Source: Symsagittifera roscoffensis (taxonomy: Eukaryota; Xenacoelomorpha; Acoela; Convolutidae). From it: DNA of 64,000 nucleotides. Where the stretch lies: the NCBI RefSeq assembly GCF_963678635.1, contig NC_087066.1, positions 35,839,152 through 35,903,151 on the forward strand, in the 5' to 3' direction. The position numbers and the translations under genes are program-made. The notes beneath the pieces are model-generated. The model did not search any database. It was not told where the DNA came from and saw only the letters and a list, made by a program, of their open reading frames with translations. Below, one piece after another: positions 1-12,011 of this stretch (positions are counted from its first letter, which is position 1; each line of letters opens with the position of its first letter).

Positions 1-49
1 CCCTAACTGTTCTAAATCTGAAGATGACTTGCTATAGGCGTGTGTGCAG

Positions 50-172
50 TGTGTGTGCGTAGCGTGGAGTGCAGTGGTGAATGTGGTGGTGATGGCCGCT
101 GTCTACAGGAGTCCCCCTCTCCACTCCATCATCAACTACTTCATATCCTCACTAGCACTTGCCGACCTCATG
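50..172 (+). CDS. GPCR exon (TM1 end to TM2)
   Basis: Encodes the end of TM1 (VVNVVVMAAVY) and TM2 up to LADLM, where a GTAGCT donor at 173 keeps the frame (phase 0). Two acceptor AGs fit, ending at 49 or 74. The frame stays open past the donor to 262, but that read-through loses the family pattern, whereas splicing to 6391 gives LADLM-VSINIMPF, typical of amine receptors. Confidence 0.8.
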
Positions 173-3100
173 GTAGCTATGCTCTCTATTGGTTCACCCC
201 TCTCTATTTCCCCCCTGGGAAAGCTTCTTGACCAGCTTTTACTCCCCCTTACCTTCCTCTAGAATTATGATCAAATTTTTTTTTTGCAATTTTATATTAT
301 TTTTTTTTGGCTTCCGGCCTTAAGGCGCCTTCAAAACCTGTTACTAAATGAATTTAGATGCATTTTGAAATCAAAAATGTATTCAGATTAAAAAAATCAA
401 CTTGGATCAGTCTTATGACCTCTTTTCACAACCGGAAAAAAATCAATTTGGACCGATTTTGAATCGATTTAAGCTGATTTAAATTCCAAACCGGAAAAGA
501 AATAAATTCGATCGATTTCATTTTGATTTTGACTAATCTCACAACAAAACCGGAAGAAATCAATTTGGATTGATTGTAAATCAATTTAGCTTTGTTTTTG
601 AGATGACTTGTTTCGATTTAAAACGATATAATTCAGTTTAAATCAATTTTAACTCTTTTTTATTACTTATTTTATCCAATATTCAGTAAAAAAAAATTAA
701 ATTAGAGTCTTGCGGTTAACTTTTGAAACTGATAATTGGTCTGAAATAAAAGACTATAAGTTAAACTAATTAGGTAATTTTCATATAAATGTTGCAAATG
801 TTTCATTTTATCAGTTTTTTTTGTTGGTTTTCTTTCACTTCAATTTTTTTATAGTTGAAGAGAACATCAGATTGCAAAAATTGATAAGATTCTAAGAAGC
901 ATTTTTTGCGATTAACAATTTTTCAGGTGATTTTCCTTAGATCACTATTACGCTCTAACTCAAATTTTTGCTCAAAATTCTGAGCAAAATTTAAATTAGA
1001 ACAACTAAAAAATAGCTTGAGAGTAGAAAATTGGTATTCTTAAAAAATACACATAGTTTAAATTTATTTCGCCGATTAAGTAACCAATAAATTCTCATCA
1101 AATTGATTTTTAGACACTTGGTTCGATGCCATTTTTTCAAGCACTCAAAAAGTGCAACATTTTTTTGTCAACTCATCCCAATGAATCTGAAAAAAAAACA
1201 AATTTATTGGCAAAATTGTTATAAAAAAGGCATTACGAGGTCAAATTATTCATTTTGTGAACTGTAAGTGGGTTACGCAACCGGCCAAAATCCGCAAAAC
1301 TTCTACATTTTTTTTTTAAATGTTCGTTGCTCTTTTGGATCTCTCTAACAAATAGCTTCAACGCTGTTTTGTTCAAAAGTGCTCCAAACGCATCTTGTTT
1401 CCCGAATTCGTAATAAAAATTGCGGGATCTGGAACAGTTTGTGAAATCCACAAACAAATTAGTATATATTTGTGTAGTAAAATAGAGCTGTCGAGGAATA
1501 CACAACTGCTAGCGGAACCCGTAAATTGTGAGCGGAATCCCCAAATTTTAAGCATTATCGGGAAAGCATAAGCGGAATCTGAAATTCAATTGTGGAGTCT
1601 AGCAACATATGTTAGTTTAGGTAAAAACAAAATTGCGGAATCCACCTCTATTTTGCGGTATTGGCTTACATTTTGCGGACTTTGCTTACATTTGCTTAGA
1701 ATCTTCAGAATTGCTTACATTTGCTTAGACATTTGCTTAGAATCCTGAATCCATAATTGAAAAACTTTTTCGTGCAACAAACAGTTGCCATCTAATTTTT
1801 CAGAGCCAAAAAAACATGTAAAATACTGACAAAAAATGCAAAAAAAAGGCAAACGCGAGACCTTAATGAAAAATTTTGATCTAGTTTAAAATCGAACATC
1901 AAATTTATAGTTAATTCAAATTGTTGGCAAAATTGGTGACCCTGAGCAAATTGATTGGTCAAATCTATAGCATTTTTTGTTAACCAATATTTTGTAAACA
2001 ATTTTTACAAGTGAAAATCAATGGTAAACTAAAATTCCATGCCGAATTGCGCAGTCTCAGGTTGAGTATCTTCGCTCAGATTTGTTGACTAAAAACTGTA
2101 TAGCTTTTAACAATTTTATCGGACAAAGCCTTAAATTTTATAAAACTTATGACCTTGAGACAATGAAATGGCATTAAAACTACAATCGCATTTTCAAAAC
2201 TGCATTTAAACTGTGACAAGAGCAAGACAAAATGATTTGTTCGTGGATTTTATTGATAACGGCTCATTGACAACAAGTTCTTGCTTTTAAAAGCTGCTTT
2301 TGCCAGATATTAATTCTAGCTTTCTTTATATTTTGTTCACGCACAAACTTACGTCAAGGTAAAAAATATAACTGCGGAATCCGCTTACTTTTTGCGGACC
2401 GCTTACATTTTGCGGAATTTGCTTACATTCGCGGCATCCAGAAGAACTAGTTATATGCGTTGGTTACGGAGTCCGCTAAAAAACTAATAGTTAAACAAAA
2501 TTTCAAAATTTCGGTTACACGTATTTGTACGCGGAATTTTATGAAATTTTGTAAGTAGGATCCAAGTTGGTAAGTTTTCTCTGGATTCCAGTGATCTGCA
2601 GACGCCAAAATGTGCGCTAATCTAGTGCAGAGTTTGGCCTCATAATGACGTGGAGCGGCAACACCCATGACATATAAGGATTTTAGTGAATTCAGAAAAG
2701 GCAATCCACTCTAGCTGTAAAGCACTTGTTTTGAACTGATATTCTTCTGATTTTTTAAAAGAGGGTCAAAATTCAATTGAAGAATGGACAAACGTAGGTA
2801 TCTATAAGAGTGCTCATTTATCTCATTTATAATATATCTGAAACCAGTGATACTGTTTCTCTGTTGATATGGCTCTGAACAAATGTATCACACAACGTGT
2901 TTAGTTTTTGAAATAATTCTGACCTTGAGACAAAGAAAGGGCAGTATAACTGCAATCGAATTTTCAAAACTGCATTTGAACAGACGATAAAGCAATTGCA
3001 AAATGATTGCGTTTTTCGGGGCATTTTTGTGCCTTTTTTCAAAAGCATAATTGAAAAACTTTTTCGTGCAACAAACAGTTGCCATCTAATTTTTCAGAGC

Positions 3101-6100
3101 CAAAAAAAACATGTAAAATACTGACAAAAAATGCAAAAAAAAGGCAAACGCGAGACCTTAATGAAAAATTTTGATCTAGTTTAAAATCTAACATCAAATT
3201 TATAGTTAATTCAAATTGTTGGCAAAATTGGTGACCCTGAGCAAATTGATTGGTCAAATCTATAGCATTTTTTGTTAACCAATATTTTGTAAACGATTTT
3301 TACAAGTGAAAATCAATGATAAACTAAAATTCAATGCCGAATTGCGCAGTCTCAGGTTGAGTATCTTCGCTCAGATTTGTTGACTAAAAACTGTATAGCT
3401 TTTAACAATTTTATCGGACAAAGCCTTAAATTTTATAAAACTTATGACCTTGAGACAATGAAATGGCATTAAAACTACAATGGCATTTTCAAAACTGCAT
3501 TTAAACTGTGACAAGAGCAAGACAAAATGATTTGTTCGTGGATTTTATTGATAACGGCTCATTGACAACAAGTTCTTGCTTTTAAAAGCTGCTTTTGCCA
3601 GATATTAATTCTAGCTCTCTTTATATTTTGTTCACGCACAAACTTACGTCAAGGTAAAAAAATATAACTGCGGAATCCGCTTACTTTTTGCGGACCGCTT
3701 ACATTTTGCGGAATTTGCTTACATTCGCGGCATCCAGAAGAACTAGTTATATGCGTTGGTTACGGAGTCCGCTAAAAAACTAATAGTTAAACAAAATTTC
3801 AAAATTTCGGTTACACGTATTTGTACGCGGAATTTTATGAAATTTTGTAAGTAGGATCCAAGTTGGTAAGTTTTCTCTGGATTCCAGTGATCTGCAGACG
3901 CCAAAATGTGCGCTAATCTAGTGCAGAGTTTGGCCTCATAATGACGTGGAGCGGCAACACCCATGACATATAAGGATTTTAGTGAATTCAGAAAAGGCAA
4001 TCCACTCTAGCTGTAAAGCACTTGTTTTGAACTGATATTCTTCTGATTTTTTAAAAGAGTGTCAAAATTCAATTGAAGAATGGACAAACGTAGGTATCTA
4101 TAAGAGTGCTCATTTATCTCATTTATAATTTATCTGAAACCAGTGATACTGTTTCTCTGTTGATATGGCTCTGAACAAATGTATCACACAACGTGTTTAG
4201 TTTTTGAAATAATTCTGACCTTGAGACAAAGAAAGGGCAGTATAACTGCAATCGAATTTTCAAAACTGCATTTGAACAGACGATAGAGCAATTGCAAAAT
4301 GATTGCGTTTTTCGGGGCATTTTTGTGCCTTTTTTCAAAAGCATAATTGAAAAACTTTTTCGTGCAACAAACAGTTGCCATCTAATTTTTCAGAGCCAAA
4401 AAAAAACATGTAAAATACTGACAAAAAATGCAAAAAAAAAGGCAAACGCGAGACCTTAATGAAAAATTTTGATCTAGTTTAAAATCGAACATCAAATTTA
4501 TAGTTAATTCAAATTGTTGGCAAAATTGGTGACCCTGAGCAAATTGATTGGTCAAATCTATAGCATTTTTTGTTAACCAATATTTTGTAAACGATTTTTA
4601 CAAGTGAAAATCAATGATAAACTAAAATTCAATGCCGAATTGCGCAGTCTCAGGTTGAGTATCTTCGCTCAGATTTGTTGACTAAAAACTGTATAGCTTT
4701 TAACAATTTTATCGGACAAAGCCTTAAATTTTATAAAACTTATGACCTTGAGACAATGAAATGGCATTAAAACTACAATCGCATTTTCAAAACTGCATTT
4801 AAACTGTGACAAGAGCAAGACAAAATGATTTGTTCGTGGATTTTATTGATAACGGCTCATTGACAACAAGTTCTTGCTTTTAAAAGCTGCTTTTGCCAGA
4901 TATTAATTCTAGCTCTCTTTATATTTTGTTCACGCACAAACTTACGTCAAGGTAAAAAAATATAACTGCGGAATCCGCTTACTTTTTGCGGACCGCTTAC
5001 ATTTTGCGGAATTTGCTTACATTCGCGGCATCCAGAAGAACTAGTTATATGCGTTGGTTACGGAGTCCGCTAAAAAACTAATAGTTAAACAAAATTTCAA
5101 AATTTCGGTTACACGTATTTGTACGCGGAATTTTATGAAATTTTGTAAGTAGGATCCAAGTTGGTAAGTTTTCTCTGGATTCCAGTGATCTGCAGACGCC
5201 AAAATGTGCGCTAATCTAGTGCAGAGTTTGGCCTCATAATGACGTGGAGCGGCAACACCCATGACATATAAGGATTTTAGTGAATTCAGAAAAGGCAATC
5301 CACTCTAGCTGTAAAGCACTTGTTTTGAACTGATATTCTTCTGATTTTTTAAAAGAGTGTCAAAATTCAATTGAAGAATGGACAAACGTAGGTATCTATA
5401 AGAGTGCTCATTTATCTCATTTATAATTTATCTGAAACCAGTGATACTGTTTCTCTGTTGATATGGCTCTGAACAAATGTATCACACAACGTGTTTAGTT
5501 TTTGAAATAATTCTGACCTTGAGACAAAGAAAGGGCAGTATAACTGCAATCGAATTTTCAAAACTGCATTTGAACAGACGATAGAGCAATTGCAAAATGA
5601 TTGCGTTTTTCGGGGCATTTTTGTGCCTTTTTTCAAAAGCATAATTGAAAAACTTTTTCGTTCAACAAACAGTTGCCATCTAATTTTTCAGAGCCAAAAA
5701 AAAACATGTAAAATACTGACAAAAAATGCAAAAAAAAAGGCAAACGCGAGACCTTAATGAAAAATTTTGATCTAGTTTAAAATCGAACATCAAAGTTATA
5801 GTTAATTCCAAATTGTTGGCAAAACTGGTGACCCTGAGCAAATTGATTGGTCAAATCTATAGCATTTTTTGTTAACCAACATTTTGTAAACAATTTTTAC
5901 AAGTGAAAATCAATGATAAACTAAAATTCCATGCCGAGTTGCGCAGTCTCAGGTTAAGTATCTTCGCTCAGATTTGTTGACTAAAAACTGTAGAGCTTTT
6001 AACAACTTAATCGGACAAAGCCTTAAATTTTATAAAACTTATGACCTTGAGACAATGAAATGGCATTAAAACTACAATCGCATTTTCAAAACTGCATTTA

Positions 6101-9100
6101 AACTGTGACAAGAGCAAGACAAAATGATTCCGCTTTTTCGGAGATTTTCATTTTTGCTTAATTTCAAGAGCACAGCTAAAAAAACTTTTTCATTCAACAA
6201 CGATTTGCCATGTAATTTTGCTGAGCAAAAAAAATAAAACGCCGACAAAAAGGCAAACGCGAAACTTCAAAAAAGTATTTCGATTTAGTTTACTTTTAAA
6301 GGCCAGAACTTTTCAAGAAATTCAATACGTTTTCCGATAAACTTGTTAAAAGCTATAACTGCTCACTTTTTGAATGTGTGTGTTGTGCAGGTGTCGATAA
6401 ACATCATGCCGTTTGCAGTAGCGCTGTACCTGAGTGGGGAGAGGGGGTGGGTGTTTGGGGGGCTGTTCTGCACCCTGTGGACCAGTGGGGACATCCTCTG
6501 CTGCACTGCCTCCATACTCCTACTCACAGCCATAGCACTAGACAGGTAGTCAGCTCCTTATCAGTAATTTCAAAGAGGCCCCAAAAAGCGCTTTTCAATA
6601 TCTTTGTTGAAATAAGCTCGTAGTTTCTTGATATCATATCCCATTTGCTGAAATTTTTTGTCTTAAAATGAGAGCTTCTCTCAAAACATTTTCGGTACCC
6701 AGAGGTGTTTCGACCTTTCTCTGGGCCTCTTTTTTGAGTTTTTGGCTTTGAGCTAAGCCTGGTTTCAGCAATTTTGAAAAATGCGGATACGTTTGTTTTC
6801 TCTTCAGACACTGGGCGGTGTCTGACCCGGTGGACTACCGAGAGAAAATGACGGAGAGGCGATGCAGTGTCATCATCGCCTTCGTCTGGATCTTCTCCAC
6901 ATTCCTCGCTCTGGCCCAGATACTGTGGCGCTTCATCATCGAGACAGCGAGGGACAGACGGACGTGTACCTACACCATCGACAGGGAGTTCCGAATTGTG
7001 TCCAGTTAGTACACAACTCAATCATTAAAATAGTCGCGGAATGTTTGAAAAAAAGGCGCGGCATGGTCCGAAAAAAAAATCCTGCGTCGAACTCAGTCGA
7101 AACGTTTTTTTTCCAGTCGTTTTTTCCCCGATTGCCGTTAAATGCCCTTTAGTCGCGCCAGTTACGGACACATTGCCTTGGTCTGCAAACTCAGGAAATA
7201 CCAAAATTTGGTCGCCGTGGTCTGCAAATATTCAATTTCGGTTGCGGCACTCTGGAAATATCAAAACTTAGTCGCGATCGTCTGATCATAAAAGCACAAC
7301 CTCGACCCGGGCTAAACTGTATATTATTTCAGGCATGAGTTCGTTCTTCGTGCCTCTTACAGTCTTGATCTTCACGTATATCAACATTATCACAATTGCG
7401 AGGTCAAACCGCAACAACGTCAACCAACAGCCCCGTGGCTACTTTGGATCATTAACAGGACATGACGTGGAAGAGAGGAACACTTACAGTCGTTCTTGGA
7501 ACAACTTGGTGACGAGTCACGCTGAGACAGCGAAAGACATCGTCATCAGTACAACAGAGGAGCTCTCCAGTGAACTATTGCAAAAAGGGCAGAGCAAAAA
7601 TGAGGAGCTGGATGGTCCGACTCGAGCTTTTCAACAAAGTCCGCAGTTAGTAACCAAAAAAAACACAGTAGTTCCCGAAATATATTTTTTCAAAGGGAGA
7701 AACAAGAGCCGTCAAAACCTTACGCCATTGTGCTCGAATTATGTCTCTTGAATTCAGCAAAAAAAATAAAATTTCCACTTCTCGACTCATCCTGCATAAC
7801 TCGAGCGTACATTTTGCTTGAAAAACTCAATACAGGGCCGTATTACTTTGCATAGTATAAATGCCATAATTCTGCAGTTTTTTAATTAATAATGCGGAAC
7901 CCGCAAATAAGGTATAATCGTTCGTTTTTTTTTGGAAAGTGCGTTTTTTGAAATCTTAAGATTTGACCGAATTGTTATCCGTTTGAACAATCCACTTTGC
8001 TCGTTTTTTTAAAAATGCTGTGTATGCTGACATTAAAATCAATACCGCTCGAATCAGGGTAAAGCCTTGAAAAATCCGATTGCCTTAAATAAAATATGTC
8101 TAAGTTAATTTTTCCAATCTTTGAGAAAACTGCTGTTTCAGCCTACGCGTTGCCAAAATTAGCGCAAATTGATAGCACAATTCGACTAAACTGCCAAGGT
8201 TTAAGAACCCAAAAGCTGCCAAAAAATAATCCCAGGCAAAATATTTCCCCTATTTTGAATATAGGGCTTTGATATCTTTCTGATAAAAAATTATATTCTC
8301 CCAAAAACTGTTATTTAGAGAATTTTATTCTAAGAAAACACTCAGAACTTGATAATTCTTTCCCTGCATGCTTCAAAAATCGGAACAAAAGGTGTGATTC
8401 TTTTTTTACTGTTTTTGGGGTCAATATCGCTAATTAGCTTTCTGTCAAGAGTATGTTTCTGAAAAACAAGAGAAAAATGCCCAATAACAAGCCAAAATGC
8501 CTCAAAATAGTATGAAGTAGCGCCAAGGGGTTTTAAGAGCATTTTAGGGTCCTTGGACCAAAAATGGATGCCTAGAAACTGTACCAAAAATACTTGAAGC
8601 CTCACAAATTATCTCGTATGAATATTTTCTCGGATATTTTTTCGACAAAGGTTTGAAAAATGTTGCCCAAAAAGTTTTGACCAAAAGAAAGAGTTTATTC
8701 AGAAAAATAATAACTTATCTGGTCAAGAAGATTAAAAACGAAACTAGCTGCAAATCGGAATAAAAAAAATTTAAGAAATGTAAAACCAACAAACTCCTTT
8801 CAACCCTAGAGTCCCGAAAAACGAAAGAACAAAATTTTTTGATATACATCTGAGTATTGTTTCAGCTGCTCGTCCAGTTTGTTCAGCCTGGAGAAGGAAG
8901 AGTTGCGCACGGCCAAACTGATCGGCTTAGTGATCATCTGCTTCGTGGTCTGCTGGCTGCCCTTCTTCACCCTCTACGTATTAGAGGCGTTCTGTGTCTC
9001 CTACAAGGACATACCAGTTCAAGTAAGGCCTCAGTATGACGAGATATAAGATTGAAACAAGGATGGCCGGTTACTGTGCAAGTAGCACAGAATGTTCCGA

Positions 9101-12011
9101 CCATAACCATGAAAAAAAATACAAAACAAAGTTTTTGCCAAATTCGAGTCATTCTTTTCTGTGTGGTGTGATAAAAAGATGTGAATAGAATAATCACATT
9201 TAGGCATATTAGGAAATCAAAATAAAATGGGCCTGTTAGAAAAATGACTACAAGAACAAGAAAAAAAAGAATCGTAGAATAAAATTTTTAAAAATTTTCA
9301 GAAGTTTTTTTAAAATATTTGTGCAGCATTTTTTTTGAATGTTTGAAGTTTTTGATTAACATAATGGTAATAAAAACTCGCCGAACTAGCTTTAATTGAG
9401 TAAAACGAAGTTTTCATGGCCTAAATTAAGCATAAATAGACTATTGTAAGCCTAAACGCTCACCTAATTAGCTCAAAATTAGAGTAAAAACAAAAACTTC
9501 AAGCCATTTTTTCTCGACACTAAGTAAAATTTTGTATTAAATTTGAGTCACGACTGAAAAAATTTTAATGTTATATCACTCAACCAAGTCCGATGATTAC
9601 TTGTGGACCTGATTTTCCGTGGACAACAAAAAAAACAAGGATAGCCGGTTACTGTGCAATTAGCACAAAATTATCCGACCAAAGTTAAAAAAGTACAACA
9701 AAGAGTGTTTTCAAACTAGAGCCGTTTAATTTCAGCGTAGTGTGATAAAAAGAGTTTAATAAAAATCAAAAGATTAGGCATATTCGACATCATTAGCAAA
9801 TTGAATAAGCAAATTGAAAAGCAGTTTTCCAGAAAAATGACTAGATAAACCTTGCAGTTTTTTGATTGTTTGAAGTTTGATTCCAAAAAGGCGCTAAAAT
9901 ACTCAAATCAACTAACATTAATTGACAAACTTAAATTTGACGTTTTTGAAGTTTGATTCCAAAAAGTCTCTAAAATACCAAAAAAAAATAACGTTACTCG
10001 TATTTTTTTTTTGTTTTGAATTAAGCTAATGCAAGCTTTTAACCCAATGAAAAAAGCCTGCTCGCTCACTTTATTCTTTCAAATTAACCAATGAGGGTTT
10101 TAATATGATATTTCACTCAAATTTCTTCGATTATTTTTTGTGGTAGCTGATTTTTTGCGGGGGAAAAAAGAAAAAAACTTAAAAACATCCGAATACAAAG
10201 TTTCTCGCTACTTTTGAAATGGTCGGAAAAAACTGAGCGCTGCTTAAAATGGATCAACGACCATGTTTGAACATCATTTATGACGAAAAAAGCTTAGCTT
10301 AGCAATTTCCAGCATGCAATATCCGACAAAAACACGCTTGGCTAGCATTTGATACGGAACTTTTTGTTTCTGGATTTATGAATTTTTCAAATTAGGTACG
10401 TGGTCGGCAATTCAAATAAAAATACAAGAAAATTTAATTTGAAAAAAAAGAGACAGAGCGGAGCTTTGCTTATTCTGATCAATGTCTGATTAAGTAAAAT
10501 ATCAGTTTTTTTTTAAAAATCATCTATGAAAATTTTTGCCAAAATTTAAAAGTTTGATGATTTCATTATATCATTTGTGTAAAATAATTCTTGGGCAATT
10601 CAGCTGGTTTCCAATGCCTTGTTATGGAAAGACGTTCGAACCTTTAGTGATTCTACTTTTGAGTAAACCATGGTTTGTGTCTTTTGTGTTCGGTTACGAA
10701 CACATCCCAAAAACTTTGAGAAATTAAATTTAAAAAATCAAATTTTTTGGTTCATGGAAAAATGCTAGTCATTCAATTTCCATATCTGAAAAATCCTTAA
10801 TCATAGACCTTTCATGCAAATTTTAGTACTTATGGAATTGCATAAAAAAAGTGTGACTAGCGTTTTCCCAGATATGCAAATTGTATAATTAGCATTTTTG
10901 GTCAACCCGGACGAATACAAACTCCCGCCACCATTTTTCAAATAGTCGGAACAATAAACTTACTAGAATACGAAGTTCTTCCCCATTTTTAAATGATCGG
11001 AACAATAAACCCCATATGTTTTAACTGAAAAAAAACTCAGTTGCAAAATCGGAATTGATTATTCCGTTTATGCATTTCAAAATCTAAATGCACGAATCGT
11101 ATAGTCTTTATTTTCAAATTTTGTTTTTCCGAAATTATGTGCTTCGAAATTCTTCCGCATCGAAAAAAATAACTCCAACTTATTTTTGATTTTGACAATT
11201 CCTGCAGGTTTCTCTATTATGCCTGTGGCTTGGGTACGCCAAGAGTGGCTTGAATCCAATAGTCTACTTCTTCTTCGACGAGTCACACAGAAAGGCATAC
11301 AAGTCCCTGTTCCTGTACGTGTTCTCCTGTTGCGGCGGCCGACCAGCTCATTACGTCATCTCTTTCCGAATCCCACCACCCTCTGCTCTCCTATCGCCCA
11401 ACACCTATCTGAGTAAACTGCATCACGTCGAAAGGGATGCGTTTGATGCTGCAATGATTGAGAACAACTTTGCTGTTGATTCTGAATTATGTCTGCACCA
11501 AAGCATTTCAGAGAGCAAAACGCAAAAGATAATATTTCACGACAAGTCGCCTTCGTCGCGTAGAAACTTCGCTTCAAATATCTTCACGTTTGGCAGTCAC
11601 CAAAACATACAACAACAGAATCCGAGTTCTAACCATAACAGCAGAAGACACGACATTAGATTTGTTTCGGACTCAACAGCAAGTAGGATTATTTTCAGTC
11701 CTGTTTTGTCGGAACATGACAGGGAAGTAACAACAGGTAGTCCCCCAGGTAACTTCTACCGCACCAGTCCCCCAGAGTTAGGGGCACTAAGAGCTCAGAA
11801 TGACTCTATCGGGAGCAACTCTGTCTTTAGTTCCCCTTTTTTGGGGAGACATGAAGAAGGACAGAAAAGTAGTCAACACTTTTCGAGCCAGATCAATCTA
11901 GCTCCCCATGGATTTACAAATGCCACTTTGATCACATTGGACAGATACTGTCACCAGCGAGTGATGGTCAATGAAGAACGAAGCAACGTCAAGGCCGAAT
12001 CAAACGTATAA
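50..12011 (+). CDS. Aminergic class A GPCR, 5'-partial, six exons
   Basis: Plasma-membrane seven-helix receptor of the biogenic amine (dopamine/serotonin/octopamine-like) type, coupling to G proteins. Exons 50-172, 6391-6545, 6808-7004, 7333-7645, 8866-9022 and 11208-12011 join without a stop into about 582 codons. Visible hallmarks: TM1 Asn (VVN), TM2 NYFISSLALADL, ECL1 Cys and TM3 Asp (SGDIL) that binds the amine, DRH in place of DRY, TM5 serines (SSMSSFFVPL), TM6 CWLPFF, TM7 WLGY and NPIVY, then a Cys-Cys likely palmitoylation site and a Ser/Thr-rich tail of about 225 residues. ICL3 is about 110 residues. The N-terminus lies upstream of the window. The subtype cannot be fixed. Splice sites are inferred; the 5' edge of exon 1 (after AG at 49 or 74) and the exon 4 donor are the least certain. 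Confidence 0.92.
280..660. repeat. Short degenerate AACCGGAA / ATCGATTT repeats in intron
   Basis: Three spaced copies of AACCGGAAAARAAATCAATT-like sequence, each followed by GATTGATTT-like text, at about 430, 491 and 550. No coding potential seen. Rest of 680-1230 is AT-rich with nothing recognisable. Confidence 0.4.
1231..2647. mobile_element. Putative TIR DNA element, long form
   Basis: Left end CATTACGAGGTCAAATT at 1231 and right end GAGTTTGGCCTCATAATG ending at 2647 are inverted relative to each other and match the termini of the complete 202 bp elements at 17148 and 18729. No transposase frame is visible, so it would be non-autonomous. Its interior from 1752 on is part of the tandem array, so this may be the ancestral insertion from which the array grew. 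Confidence 0.5.
1752..6270. repeat. Tandem array of ~1.3 kb unit in GPCR intron
   Basis: The same text (CATAATTGAAAAACTTTTTC) starts at 1752, 3046, 4342 and 5640, giving periods of 1294, 1296 and 1298 bp; the fourth copy breaks off near 6126 into a diverged half-unit ending about 6270. Copies 1-3 are almost identical. Each unit contains two diverged halves: the stretch near 2145-2240 (GACCTTGAGACAATGAAA...) is echoed near 2920-3010 (GACCTTGAGACAAAGAAA...). Short open frames repeat in register (2447-2704, 3743-4000, 5041-5298, all -) but have no recognisable domain. The array ends about 120 bp before GPCR exon 6391. Confidence 0.9.
6391..6545 (+). CDS. GPCR exon (TM2 end, TM3)
   Basis: Acceptor TGTGCAG ends at 6390, donor GTAGTC begins at 6546 (phase 2). 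Encodes MPFAVALYL, ECL1, the conserved Cys (GLFC), the TM3 Asp in SGDIL and CTASILLLTAIALDR. The Arg codon of the DRY-like motif is split across the next intron. Confidence 0.92.
6808..7004 (+). CDS. GPCR exon (DRH motif, TM4, ECL2)
   Basis: Acceptor TCTTCAG ends at 6807. Completes DR-HWAVSDPVDY, then TM4 (VIIAFVWIFSTFLALAQILW) and ECL2 with the Cys partner (RRTCTY). Donor GTTAGT at 7005, phase 1. Residue 3.51 is His instead of the usual Tyr. Confidence 0.9.
7160..7295. repeat. Short imperfect repeats in GPCR intron
   Basis: About three copies of GGTCTGCAAA(Y)...AAATTTGGTCGC-like sequence with 35-40 bp spacing, inside the 7005-7332 intron. Confidence 0.4.
7333..7645 (+). CDS. GPCR exon (TM5 and ICL3)
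   Basis: Acceptor TTTCAG ends at 7332; joining makes IVSSMSSFFVPLTVLIF, a TM5 with Ser at the catechol-contacting positions. The rest is a hydrophilic third loop. The donor GTTAGT at 7646 (phase 2) is chosen because it matches the exon 3 donor and the phase of exon 5; the frame itself runs open to 7751. Confidence 0.85.
7646..8865. other. GPCR intron 4, no further feature seen
   Basis: AT-rich sequence between exon donor 7646 and acceptor 8865. No conserved coding frame or clear repeat recognised apart from one GCGGAACCCGCAA motif near 7890 of the type found in the TIR elements. Confidence 0.5.
8866..9022 (+). CDS. GPCR exon (TM6)
   Basis: Acceptor GTTTCAG ends at 8865, donor GTAAGG at 9023 (phase 0). 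Encodes EKEELRTAKLIGLVIICF, then CWLPFF, the aromatic switch region of aminergic receptors, and ECL3. Confidence 0.92.
9057..10175 (+). mobile_element. Two tandem copies of a ~0.55 kb dispersed family
   Basis: Copy 1 starts at 9057 and copy 2 at 9634 with AACAAGGATRGCCGGTTACT, followed by TAGCACARAAT, a shared GTGTGATAAAAAGA box, a GTTTT.TAGAAAAATGAC box and a distal GCCTGCTCGCTCACTTTATT-like box. Both lie in the 9023-11207 GPCR intron. The same family recurs at 33550, 45790-46317 and 59597-60591. No coding frame; class unknown. Confidence 0.65.
10741..10915. repeat. Fragment related to the CCCGGGTA TIR family
   Basis: Contains GGAAAAATGCTAGTCAT, then AGCATTTTTGGTCAACCCGG, resembling the subterminal repeats and end of the element at 16901-18051. 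Partial, low certainty. Confidence 0.3.
11208..12011 (+). CDS. GPCR last exon (TM7, tail, stop)
   Basis: Acceptor CCTGCAG ends at 11207. Starts VSLLCLWLGYAKSGLNPIVY (TM7), then helix 8 (HRKAYKSLF), SCC palmitoylation candidate and a Ser/Thr/Asn-rich cytoplasmic tail ending at TAA 12009-12011. A candidate AATAAA polyadenylation signal lies at 12405-12410. Confidence 0.93.
   Translation, partial: VSLLCLWLGYAKSGLNPIVYFFFDESHRKAYKSLFLYVFSCCGGRPAHYVISFRIPPPSALLSPNTYLSKLHHVERDAFDAAMIENNFAVDSELCLHQSISESKTQKIIFHDKSPSSRRNFASNIFTFGSHQNIQQQNPSSNHNSRRHDIRFVSDSTASRIIFSPVLSEHDREVTTGSPPGNFYRTSPPELGALRAQNDSIGSNSVFSSPFLGRHEEGQKSSQHFSSQINLAPHGFTNATLITLDRYCHQRVMVNEERSNVKAESNV

Noticed and set aside
2447-5298. 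Identical 85-codon minus frames repeated in the array (2447-2704, 3743-4000, 5041-5298)
   Set aside because: They repeat because the DNA repeats; differences between units do not favour synonymous sites and no domain, signal or splice context is visible.
6524-7021. 165-codon minus frame over the GPCR exons
   Set aside because: Antisense shadow of GPCR exons and intron; no homology features.
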